DNA of 64,000 nt, from the NCBI GenBank assembly GCA_029817715.1, contig JARUPY010000190.1:4092001-4156000 (forward strand), in the 5' to 3' direction. Numbering within the stretch: position 1 is the stretch's first letter; each line of letters begins with the position of its first letter. The notes beneath the pieces were generated by a model. The model was not told the DNA's origin, searched no databases, and was given only the letters and a program-made list of their open reading frames with translations. The stretch comes from Melastoma dodecandrum (taxonomy: Eukaryota > Streptophyta > Magnoliopsida > Myrtales > Melastomataceae). Shown here in pieces: positions 48,454 to 58,487 of this stretch. The position numbers and the translations under genes were made by a program.

Positions 48454-50870
48454 CTAAAGGAGATCCTCGATCATGGTGATTGACGCTCCTTCCAAGACAT
48501 TAATCACCATGGACATGGATGGTCTCTTCCTGAAGTCGGGTTGCAAACACCATGCTGAAACTTTTAACAAGTTCGTCACGCTCGCCTCGTCGACATCTTC
48601 GATCTTTTGGTCGATCATGTGCAACAAACTTCCCGCTTCAAATGTCCTCTGCAGAAGCTCCAGTAAGTTTGTGCCCTCCTGGTTGTCCTCGAGTTGACTG
48701 AATACTCTCTTCCCGCAAACTATGTCGAGAATGACCATCCCGAAGCTGTATATGTCGACCTTTTCGGTGATTGCGCCGCTCAACCACTCGGGAGCTAAGT
48801 AACCCGAAATCTCCCTTAACACCGTCATGACACGGCTTTGATCTCCATCAATTGTGTTGGACAGCCCAAAGTCAGTAACCTTGGCAAGGAAATCCTCGTC
48901 CAGCAAGATGTTCTGTGGTTTAATGTCATAGTGGACGATCTTTTGGTGGCATTCTTTGTGAAGATAGTGAAGTCCCCTCACGACATCGAGGACGGTGTTC
49001 CTTCTCTTTTCCCATGCCGGCAAATGACGTCTCTCAAACTCCGCGAAGATCCATTTGTCCAACGAACTATTAGACATACACTCGCAACAAGCAGTCCATG
49101 AAATTCGTCAGCGCAAAAGCCTAGTAGCCTTACTAAGCTGGTCTGATGGATGTTACCAATGACTTTGGCCTCGGCAAAGAAGTATTTTGCCATGTTTACA
49201 GAACCATCAATGCGTTTAACGGCGACCTTTGTTCCGTCATGAAGCATCCCTTCGTAGACATTGCTGAACCCGCCCTCGCCGAGCTTCTCGCTGAAATTCT
49301 TCGTGATTTCCTCCAACTCAGCATATGTGAACCTCATGAGCAATCCCGGGATGTGCTCTATGGACGAACCAACTAATTTGGTTTTCACGCGGTTCCTCTT
49401 CTTCTTCTTCTTCTTCTTCTTTTGCAGGATGAATATCGTAACCAAGATCAAAGAGCCAACGGCTGCAGCAAAGATTGATGCCAGGAAGATCCGTCTATTT
49501 CTCCTCTTGTCATCCGCCCGCGGATATTCTGACAAATCTCTCTGTACTTTAATGTAAGCGGCTGTGTAGTTGCCGGAGGCATTTGTAACGTTGATCATGG
49601 AAAGTACTTCAGACGGTAAGAAGCACCACTTTTTGGATTTGTCTGGAGAAGCCCTGTATAAAACTGCCATGCAGGAACAATTCTTTGCGCAGGCCTCTTT
49701 ACATTTCTCGAGATCGACATCTTCAAAATGTGCGACAAAGTTGAAGTAGTCGAGATACGGAATTTCTAGAAAGGTTCTGCTTTCTGAAGCTTTGCAGGTC
49801 AATGGAGCTCTCACAGAGCACCCTCGGTCTGGATGCTCCGGATTCCTTTGGTCTAAGTAGTTGTTCCTCCCGGTCGATGCTGGGCACGTGCAATTACCTT
49901 GGGAGCAAACTCCGTAATTTCCGCAAGCTGTTGGGTAATGGCAGGGATCTAAACCCAAGAGGTCAGCCAACTCTACTGCCCCATTCAACGGGCGGTAGTC
50001 GTACAACCTCAAATGACCAGAGGAGGCAAGGTTCACGAACTGAACAGATGCGTAAGGCAGATCAATAACCGGACGATTCGTGTCATCATCCATGGCAAAA
50101 TCTAAGCTCCCATTTGCAAGTCTGACATAACTTGAATCTCGGCCTGCAAAGCTCATTGAGAAATAGGCAAGAGGAGGACTCAAATTTGATTGTATGGATG
50201 CCGAAAGACCGCTGATGGTGAGGGAAAGCACGAACAAGGCTCCTTTGGTTGGATTGTTCTGTGAAGCGGTATGCGTCAATTTTTGCCCCACCCTAAGCGC
50301 CTGTCCTAAGAGAAGAGTATCGGTTGGGTAATCGAAGGACTGCCATACCGTCTTGTTTTTACCGTCTAGTAACACAAGGTTGCCTCCATCTGTTAAGTTC
50401 ATGGCTACAACGGATTTACCAGAAGTTCCCGTTGACCAATTGACAGACCCGTCAGCGTCCTTCAAGACCAAGTCCCCTTCACCGGTGAACTCCAGCGTTG
50501 CGTTGATTCCAACAGGATGGTCACGATTACTTGACCACACCACTCGTGGCTCCACTAACTCATTGATGTAAAGCAACCCCACTGTTGGATTTGAGGCGAT
50601 GAAGATGGAAAAGGTGTAAGATCCATTTTTGCAGTTGATCCCAGTACAGTGGAACCCGCAGCCGAAAAGCACTTGCTCAACCCGAGCTTCGTAAAGGGCT
50701 AATATCACAGTGTGATTGCCCTTGAAGTGATACACACGATTGCCGTCGCTCGCATTTTCCCATTTGGCAGGCAGTTTTACGAAAGCCGGCTGGACGAGGA
50801 TTAAACAATCAAACAATAAAAGAGGGAGAAGCCACTGTATAGAAGAAGTACGAAAGCTAAGCGTGAACAT
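48454..50870 (-). pseudogene. G-type lectin S-receptor-like kinase, single frameshift in the kinase
   Basis: Intronless. I choose the start at 50870 (MFTLSFRTSSIQWLLPLL, a signal peptide); 26 further residues upstream to 50948 are less likely. Then: bulb-lectin domain, NWSTGTSGKS, TVWQSFDYPTDTLLLGQ; PAN/apple-like Cys pattern; transmembrane RIFLASIFAAAVGSLILVTI at about 490; basic stretch with nine Lys; kinase with LGEGGFSNVYEG, VAVKRIDG, then at about 49080-49090 the frame shifts by one base. The second half continues from YLHKECHQKIVHYDIKPQNI (HRD replaced by HYD, as in SD2-type kinases) and VTDFGLSN to a normal end at 48454. The activation loop reads LREISGYLAPEW instead of R.TPGY. The full kinase cannot be made without the shift, so it is either a young pseudogene or an assembly error. 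Confidence 0.85.
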
Positions 50871-50948
50871 AGCATTTGCTATGATTGCAGTAACAAAGCA
50901 AAGCAAGAATGGATATATTACATTGGGTAAGCCGGCTAATGCCGTCAA

Positions 50949-53796
50949 CTAGTGCCGGTAAAGTACAAGGAGACTTCTGCCAGAGCATAGATTACCGTGG
51001 CTGTTTGGAAGATTCGAGTGCCTTTGGAGGTGTTGTGATCAAGTTTGGGAGCATGTTTGTGGCTCTTTTAGATCGAACGGCAGTTACAATGCTACATTTC
51101 CCTCGGCCGCTTGTGCAAGTTCCTCCAGCGATAATACGACAATTTTTGTCATCAGTTTCGTCACTGAGTATGGTTTAGGAAACTCGGAAACTATCCAACC
51201 GGGAAGGAATGCCGCTACGAGAAGTTGAAAGGAAAAGGTATTGCTGTGTTTCCTGAACTTCTTCGGATCTTCAGATCCATTTGCGCTTCATCAAGGGAGA
51301 TTTCATCCCAACGAAAAGGGGAGCAACATCGCGTTTTGTCAAGAGAGATCTCGTAGCTATGAGAAAGGAGAAAAGACACTGCTCATTGACTTGATCTTGA
51401 TTTAGGACGAAAGTATCAGAGAGAAATGGACTTCTAGCACAATCTTCTAATCTCTGTGTTGGACTGAAAAAATGGTGCCTAGCGATGACGATACTGTTCG
51501 CTCGCCGAGACGAGATTCATTGGAACACCTTTCCACCCGACTATCAAAAACTTCCCATCCATGTCGAGGGTGAACAAGCTTCAAAATTTGAAGTTGTTCT
51601 TCCCCATAATTGCTTGATCAAGGCAGTCCTCACTGAGATCAACCTCGGCCAACCCGAACCGAGCCAACAGTGCCCTCCATGGCCATGTTTACATCGTGTA
51701 TGTCCTTTCCTCTCCTTCATCTTTCATTATGATTTTGATTGCTCTTCCAAGGAACATGATCTCGAAAATCATCTTGTTATTACCTTCGCGGTCCATACAG
51801 TACTTGGGAAGTCGACGGACCTTAACTTTCCCGTCTGATGTCGGATTAATGCGAAATCAGGTTATATATCTTTCATGCTTGATTACGCATCTTTTTAAAT
51901 TTCTTTGAGATCGTTTTGAGTCTCGTAGGCTGAGAACTGTACTTGGGAACGGCGGACAACCTCCGGGTTTCCTAGTCTGTCGTATCCCAGCATCGTAGTC
52001 CAAAAGGGGTTACTTTTTGAAGGAGTTATGCACGTTGGCTGACCCCGACTTCTCATTCCGAATGATCCCCAATGGGTGACGATCTTGAAAAATTTTTTAT
52101 GGTATTTTTATGATAATTGAGGACCGAGATAGTACCCCGAAAGCTAAGGGCGTGCGTTCAGTTTGCGACTAGCCTATATACTGTAGTCCCACTTTCGAGG
52201 AGATCCCGATAGATCTAACCGTTGGATCGTCTCCAAACTTTTCAGAAATAAACTAGACTGAAAGGCATTTGTAGTTTGACTGTTGAAGTTTCCGGTGAAT
52301 TTGTAAACGAACAAATGAACATAATACGTGTGGAGCTAGATTTTCTACACCCCGTTCTTGATGAGATTGCAATTGATCTCACTGTTAGATCGCCACCAAA
52401 ATCAACGGGCATGTCTATCATTTGAATGTGGTCGTCAAAACATATTTTGTGAATTTTTTTCTTGTACTCATGTTACGTTTTCTATTTTTCTTTGAGTTCT
52501 TAATTCGCAGAAAATATAGAAATCTTCGTGAATGTCCAGCTTTGTGCTTCCATAAGTCCAGATCCCACTGTCTGATCTTTGTGAAATTTGGAAAACATGT
52601 TTTTGATTGATTTGTCTACTTAATGAATGATTAAATTTTCATTCTTTTGATAACAAAACCTCCCATTTTTGTTTATTTTGCATGAAAAGTCGGATGAGAA
52701 CATCAAGGGATTCGACATTACGAATCCTGGAGGCCGAAGGATGCAAAGCACAAGACAAAAGGCGCGGTGGAAGGCTTCACTAGAGCAACCCCGACTGATA
52801 ATTTTCAGCCGACGAGGTGTTATCCTGGTTGCCTCAGGTAGATGATAGAGGCGCGGGCCTCCCGAGTTTCTTTTATCCACTTGTAACGGGTCGTGAGCCT
52901 AAGTGCATAGGCTCATGGTCACAATCCTTCCCCCTTAGGTTTTATGTGATATTTTTAATCGAACACGAGTTCGGGCCTAAAAGCCTAAATCGGGTCCAAC
53001 GTCCGTAAATAAAGATATTTTTGGAGCAACGCCACCGTTTCGCATGTTAGAATGTAAAAGTTAGTAAATAGGGATCCTCGAATCAACGGTTTTTCCGACT
53101 TAAACAGTTTGATAAATAAGTCAGCTGTGACTCTGTAATAGCTTACCTAGGTTAAGCAACATCGACCATTTTCTTACGGAGCCATCATGGATGAGGGGAA
53201 GGCGACGCGAGCCGCTCCCGATTTTCCCGAAGATTTCTTTCGGGATTACGCTCCGCTTCTTGCTTGTCGCCTTCGGACCATCAAGCGAGAGCCCAAGTAG
53301 GCCCGATTAGAAATTAAGGAGGATCAACCGCTCTCTTCCGTGTTTTGACGCTCGAGTCTTGACATCGATCGAAGGAGCATTGATCTGTTTGGTAAGATGA
53401 ATACTCTGCTTCGAGTCATGAAGATTTTCAAGGAAGTATTACAGGAGATTATATTAGATTTTAGAAAATATATTTTGTGTCTCCCAAGTTTTAGCGGCAT
53501 GTGATTTGATTAAGGACGTTAGGAATTTCTCTTTTAAATTGGAGGCTTGTGATATTATTTTTTGGGCATGAAAGTAATTGAGAGAGTGTGCCGTTTTCGT
53601 GATCCCACCGCGTTTCCATGCACGATTTATCACGTCCCAAACTGTTTTGATCACAATGAGTTGTCCAACTGGTGGACTAATCTACAACACTTTAGAGTGA
53701 GAATTGAGTTCCTCTATTGATCCCCATGGAACATCCTCATAAGTTTACTCCATAAGCATCGACATCCTTGTTTCATTAAGTTCATCTTTTTGCTCT
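50949..53796. other. Intergenic with unrecognised sequence
   Basis: No long or family-assignable frame. At 53187-53300 a 37-codon plus-strand frame (MDEGKATRAAPDFPEDFFRD...) is well formed but unrecognised. Long stretches at 51900-52600 and 52680-53000 have a retrotransposon LTR-like look (unspecific), without defined ends or partner. Confidence 0.4.
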
Positions 53797-54223
53797 TTAC
53801 TTATCCGAGAAGAACAAAAAAAAAAAAGATAAGTAATAGTTCAGATGGATTGAGTAATAATTGGGATCAAAGGGATAAGCTTCGTATCGGACACGACAAC
53901 CTGCAAGCTTCAATTGTGCCCCGATGCCATTCTTACAGAACTTGACCATGGCAAGCCCTGCTCTCTCTATACAAGAGGCACAATCGTCCGCCAAGAGCTT
54001 CCCGTTACACCCGCCAAAGCCGAAGAATTTTCCGGAGAGCTCTTTGCCCGTGTCGCACTCTTTAATAAAGCTGTAACCACTCTTGGGCATGGCATTGAAG
54101 GTTTGGGTGTAGGCATGCATAGAACGAACCCCCATCCACGCAGATCAGCACAGCCGTGTTTGGATTCCCTGCTGAAGAGAAGCTTATAGCAACTCCGGCC
54201 ATGAGCCTCGAAAGAGAAGCCAT
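53797..54223 (-). pseudogene. Gnk2/DUF26 (ginkbilobin-like) secreted protein, frameshifted
   Basis: From the ATG at 54223 (minus) the frame gives a signal-like MASLSRLMAGVAISFSSAGN and NTAVLICVDGGSFYA, then runs out of frame. In the neighbouring frame follow TQTFNAMPKSGYSFIKE, GKFFGFGGCNGKLLADDCAS with the C-x8-C-x2-C signature of DUF26, CIERAGLAMVKFC and AGCRVRYEAYPF. The mature protein would be about 110 residues, like antifungal ginkbilobin-2. The frame change lies near 54125. A TATA box precedes the start. A single indel separates this from a working gene, so recent loss or an assembly error are both possible. Confidence 0.75.
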
Positions 54224-54261
54224 GTTTTTCGGTGGTGATAACTGCTCTCCAAGTTACGTGG

Positions 54262-54269
54262 TTTATATA
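54262..54269 (-). promoter_or_regulatory. TATA box of the Gnk2/DUF26 gene
   Basis: TATATAAA on the minus strand, about 39 bp above the ATG at 54223, leaving a very short leader. Confidence 0.5.
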
Positions 54270-54485
54270 CAGTAGTCAGCTGCGATGTTATTGTCGGATG
54301 CATTGTGAGGGAACAACCAAGCACATAGTTCACATGTTACAACTTAGACAACTAACTAACCTCAGATTTCTTCTGTATTTTAAGTATATGTCCCTAGCGC
54401 ATTTCTTCTTGTAATATTATTTATTAGTTTGTGTTTTATTTGAAATATTAACACATTATCTAAGATTTTTTTTTGAAAGCATTTA

Positions 54486-54655
54486 AGAATGATATTGCTC
54501 ATGCTTTTAGAAATTTGGCTCTTTTTATTGTAGTTTGGGTGTTGTTGAAGTTACGTCAAGAACAGAAAAACAAAACAATAATAAAAGAGTAGTAGTAGAT
54601 GGGTAACCTTCTTCAGTCTTAGCCAAATTTCTAAAAGCATGAGCAATATCATTCT
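54486..54655. repeat. Perfect 35 bp inverted repeat with 100 bp loop
   Basis: 54486-54520 is the exact reverse complement of 54621-54655 (35 of 35 bases; the arm includes ATTGCTCATGCTTTTAGAAA). The loop is AT-rich and has no frame. A transcript would fold to a stable hairpin. No transposon ends are seen at the arms. Confidence 0.85.
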
Positions 54656-55399
54656 CAAATCAATCCGCAGTACCAAAAACTCATTAGTTTCCCGATTAGT
54701 AAAATATATCCAAATTACGAATTCGTGTATCCAAATCCAAGTTTTTGTTTGAGCGATGATGGTTTGCTTGTCTCATACCTATAAAATCTCTATGCTCTCA
54801 ATTAAAATAGTCAAAATAATTCCATAACAATATCTTATTAAAGAATTGAAATGCTTAAATTGGGTAAGACATAATCAGTTTTGCATAAGTAAAAAAAATC
54901 ACAAAATGAAGTTTAATCTTAAACAGTCGAGCTCAACCCATTTCACCACACCAATTTAAGATCATACATATCACTATACTATAGGGCAGCAGCAATGATA
55001 AACTTCGATTATTAATATTAAAACAAAGAGAACGTTAAACTTCTCCCCGTCGACCGCAAAATCCAATCATATTGTTTTTGGGAAGAAAAAACAAAAGAAG
55101 GCTAAAAAATTCTTCTTCTATTTTTCCTTACTCAATTTTTCTTATGAATTTTTACTCGCGAATCCAAAAGTAATTCCTCAATTTTTTTTAAAAAAATTTA
55201 TTCCATCTATGAGACTGAAATTGAATAGATTAGCCCTTTCATTACCTCAATTCCCATCGACTTCCGCTCGTGTTTAATTATATCGGCATTGTTCTTGCTT
55301 TATTGGATTGTGGAATCGATAGGGCATACATTCTCCATATGAAAAATATGGGGCATACATTCCACCCAGTCATTCATACTTCCCACCCAATCGATAGGC
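54656..55399. other. Intergenic, AT-rich
   Basis: No gene. Some short repeats of a GCATACATTC type near 55325-55410 lead into the LTR sequence that follows. Confidence 0.45.
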
Positions 55400-55559
55400 C
55401 ATGCATTCTGAAAAAATGGCTTACATTCTTCCCTTTCGGAGAAATCTATTTATAACCTTAAAATATAAAAAACCAAAATCTCCTAAATATCTTTAAAGAT
55501 ATTATACTAAGTAAAAAATCTAAACTAACCATAACAGCAAAAATATCATAATCCCAATA
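55400..55559 (-). repeat. Copia LTR end, left partner (LTR-0)
   Basis: The last ~160 bp match the corresponding part of the LTR at 58340-58487 (ATGGCTTACATTCT, TATTTATAACC, CTCCTAAATATCTTTAAAGA) almost throughout. It ends CCCAATA at 55559, a mutated TG..CA end, followed by the polypurine tract side. The left end is not found; the LTR is truncated. Confidence 0.7.
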
Positions 55560-56892
55560 ATCTCTTCCTTGATATTTTGCTGCCAATACCAAGATTTTCT
55601 CTTATGTTCTTGAATCTCGATCTATTCAAAATTTTCTTCAATAAATCTTCAATCTGATCTTCTAAATATCGATCGTTAGAGCTCCTCCTCAAATCTTTGA
55701 TTATTTCAACCTTTTCTTGAAATCTTACTTGTTTTTCCTCTTTGACATCTTCCGACATAAGTGCGCTTTTTTCTTTCCACACAATAGGAAAGCTTTTCTT
55801 TTTCATTTTCACGGACATAAACTCACGACTATCAGGATTCACAATGGTGCAAGTCATATCCTTAAAATGCAAAGCATAATTTTTCTCTAACATTTGACCC
55901 ACACTCAGCAAACTCTGACTGATTACAAGGACAAATAAAACATTTGATATATATTTAGTACCTCTCATTGTTTTTACGGCAACCGTACAACTGCCTTTGA
56001 CATCTAGGAATTCTCCAATCCCAATCATCACTTTTGATTTGCTAGCTTTGTCCAGCCTCACAAAACTGCTAAAATCTGGCGTCATGTGATTTGTACAACC
56101 ATTATCTATCAACCAAGTACGATCTCGTACATTTGTCGAGAAACACGTAGCAACAAGCAATTGATCATCTTCTTCTTCTATCGTTTGTGCCTGTTCCTCT
56201 TGAGAAGCTTCATTGTTTGGGCATACTTTCTCCATATGGCCAAGTTGTTGGCATGACCTGCATCGTACATTTGGTCTCCAGAAACAACGATTCTCAAAAT
56301 GATTATCTTTCTTACAGTAAGGGCATGGAGAAAATTTTCTTCTCCTTGGCTTATGATCTTGTCTTTTCTCTCCCTGAGATCTAGATTGTCTAGCAACATA
56401 AGCACCTTCAACACTTTTTTCTCCTTTTTTATGTTTATGATTTGCATCATCTTCTTGTCGTATCAACCTTCTCTGTTCTTGAGCTTGAAATGCATGGATG
56501 AGCTCAGTCAACGAGATCATTGACAAATCCTTGGAGTCTTCAAGAGATGATATCTTTGACTCAAATCTTTCTGGCAAACTCACCAGCACTTTCTCCACAA
56601 TTCTGCAATCTGGTAATTCCTCTCCAAGAAGCCGAATTTTATTGACGATCGCCAAAAGTCTATAAGCATACTCTTTGACGGTCTCACTTTCTTTCATCCG
56701 CAGACGCTCGAAGTTTCTCTTCAAATTCAGAATCTGCATACGACGCGTTCTGCTACTGCCCATAAACTCCTCCTGTAACTTGTCCCACGCGTCCTTAGGA
56801 GTCTCACAAGCCATAATTCTTGTGAGAATCACATCCGAGACCGCCGAAAAAATATAGGGAGGCCTTTGGAGCCTTTGTTGACTCCTTCTCAT
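55546..56892 (-). CDS. Copia gag-protease polyprotein without integrase or reverse transcriptase
   Basis: 448 codons open on the minus strand. Gag core: ETPKDAWDKLQEEFMGSSRT, YRLLAIVNKIRLLGEELPD, LPERFESKISSLEDSKDLS (UBN2-type). Two knuckles: CPYCKKDNHFENRC and CRSCQQLGHMEKVC. Protease: WLIDNGCTNHMT (DSG replaced by DNG, common variation) with GIGEFLDVKGSCTVAVKT and ISQSLLSVGQML. After the protease there is a lysine-rich tail and a stop inside LTR-0; integrase, RT and RNase H are absent. This is the plan of a non-autonomous copia derivative that keeps gag-pro. Its PBS is at 57087 and the 5' LTR at 57101-57451. Confidence 0.85.
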   Translation of the reverse strand: MRRSQQRLQRPPYIFSAVSDVILTRIMACETPKDAWDKLQEEFMGSSRTRRMQILNLKRNFERLRMKESETVKEYAYRLLAIVNKIRLLGEELPDCRIVEKVLVSLPERFESKISSLEDSKDLSMISLTELIHAFQAQEQRRLIRQEDDANHKHKKGEKSVEGAYVARQSRSQGEKRQDHKPRRRKFSPCPYCKKDNHFENRCFWRPNVRCRSCQQLGHMEKVCPNNEASQEEQAQTIEEEDDQLLVATCFSTNVRDRTWLIDNGCTNHMTPDFSSFVRLDKASKSKVMIGIGEFLDVKGSCTVAVKTMRGTKYISNVLFVLVISQSLLSVGQMLEKNYALHFKDMTCTIVNPDSREFMSVKMKKKSFPIVWKEKSALMSEDVKEEKQVRFQEKVEIIKDLRRSSNDRYLEDQIEDLLKKILNRSRFKNIRENLGIGSKISRKRLLGL

Positions 56893-57086
56893 GGAGTCGG
56901 ATTTGATTCAAGGTTGGATTATTACCTAGAGGTGTTGTATTTTTGTCAGTTTTAACCCACTACCACAAGTCAAGACCTCTGAGGTGTGTTTTCATCTTCA
57001 CGGCCCACAACTGATAGTTTTCGCCATCGAGATCAGAAGCATAGGAGATGACGAACCGCTGGAAGCCATAACAACGATCGAACCTC

Positions 57087-57098
57087 GCTCTGATACCA
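57087..57098 (-). other. PBS of the gag-pro element
   Basis: The reverse complement reads TGGTATCAGAGC, two bases from the LTR end at 57101. Confidence 0.85.
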
Positions 57099-57100
57099 CT

Positions 57101-57451
57101 TGTTGGGTTTATGTGTTTTTTTTTGTATGGGTATGGATATGCGGAACCAAAAATACGCTGATATAGGTACGAGTATAGGTGTTACCGGTGTAGGAATCAA
57201 ATAACACACGAAACTCTCTGAGAACCTAGCCTTTGCTAGTGGACTCGTGTAGAGCAAAAGCTCTCTTTCTAATTTTATTGAACGGAATCAAAATGCATGG
57301 TTTTTTTTTTCATCTAGGAGCATCCCTATTTATAAGGCCTAAAAGAAATCTAAAGAAATCAAATAAGATCTAAACAAAATCTTAAATAACCAAGAATATT
57401 ATTTTAAACCAAAAAATCTAAACTGAAAAACATAATATCATGATCCCAACA
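57101..57451 (-). repeat. Copia LTR-1, 351 bp
   Basis: Plus-strand ends TGTTGGGTTT (57101) and GATCCCAACA (57442-57451), inverted TGTTGGG/CCCAACA ends. It is the 5' LTR of the gag-pro element. Two bases (AT, 57452-57453) separate it from LTR-2. Confidence 0.85.
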
Positions 57452-57453
57452 AT

Positions 57454-57799
57454 TGTTGGGTTTATGTGTTGTTTGTTGGTATGAGTATAGATATACGGAA
57501 GCGAAAATATGCTGATATAGGTATGGGTATAGGTGTTCCCGGGGTAGGAACCAAATAACACACGAAACTCTCTGTGAACCTAGCCTCCGCTAGTTAACTC
57601 GTGTAGAGCAAAAGCTCTCTTTCTAATTTTATTGAACGAAATAAAAAATGGATGGTTGGTTTTTTTTCATATAGGACAATCCCTCTTAAAAGAAATCTGA
57701 AGAAATCAAATAAGATCTAAGCAAAATCTTAAATAACCAAGAATATTATTTTTAACCAAAAAAATCTAAACTGAAAATCACAATATCATGATCCCAACA
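57454..57799 (-). repeat. Copia LTR-2, 346 bp
   Basis: Plus-strand ends TGTTGGGTTT (57454) and GATCCCAACA (57790-57799). Similar to LTR-1 along its length but with scattered differences and small indels. The polypurine side (TCTCCTCCTTG, 57801-57811) follows at once, so it is the 3' LTR of a neighbouring truncated element lying between it and LTR-3. Confidence 0.85.
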
Positions 57800-58255
57800 A
57801 TCTCCTCCTTGATGTTTTGCTGCAGGATCTTTAATCTTTTTGTATTTATTTACGGAGAACCTCCCTTAGGATGCCTTCTCTGTTCAACAGTATCTTTGTT
57901 TCTGTCCGAACCTCCTAACCTCCTTTTGTTGGTTCCACAACTTCTGTAGAATTGTCGGAGAGTGGGGCTCATCATCCTCCACTACTTCCCACAAATCTAG
58001 TTATCGTAGGATTGTTGAGGAGTGGGTTCCATCGTCACCTCCACTATTTCCCACAAATCATTACCTTCCATAAAAGCATTCATCGTAGGATTGTTGAGGA
58101 GTGGGGCTCATCATCTTCCTCCACTACATCCCACAAATCACTACCTTACATAAAAGCGTTCATCTTCACCGCCCATCAAATAAGGATGACATCGTAGAAG
58201 AGAAACCGCTTGCTTTCATCTCCTCTTAGGACGAAAAGCATGGGACGAAAAGCAT
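57800..58255 (-). mobile_element. Interior of a small element between LTR-2 and LTR-3
   Basis: About 455 bp with no gag. It holds three tandem copies (57950-58150) of a roughly 60 bp unit containing GGATTGTTGAGGAGTGGG and CCCACAAATC. The right end carries a PBS complement (GCTCTGATACCA, 58257-58268). A deletion derivative. Confidence 0.7.
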
Positions 58256-58270
58256 GGCTCTGATACCACT

Positions 58271-58487
58271 TGTTGGGTTATGTATTTTGGTATGGGTATG
58301 GATATGCAGAAGCGAAAATACGCTCTAATTTTATTTCTGAAAAAATGGCTTACATTCTCCCCCTCCGGAGAGATCTATTTATAACCTAAAAATATAAAAA
58401 ACCAAAATCTCCTAAATATCTTTAAAGATATTATTGTAAGCATAAAATCTAAACTAACCATACAGCAAAAATATCATAATCTCAACA
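58271..58487 (-). repeat. Copia LTR-3, 217 bp
   Basis: Begins TGTTGGGTTA and ends AATCTCAACA at 58487, preceded by the PBS. Shorter than LTR-1 and LTR-2; its inner part resembles LTR-0, not them. Confidence 0.7.

Noticed and set aside
51840..52600. Possible solo Ty3/gypsy LTR
   Set aside because: No TG..CA ends, primer site, polypurine tract or repeated partner could be found in the window.
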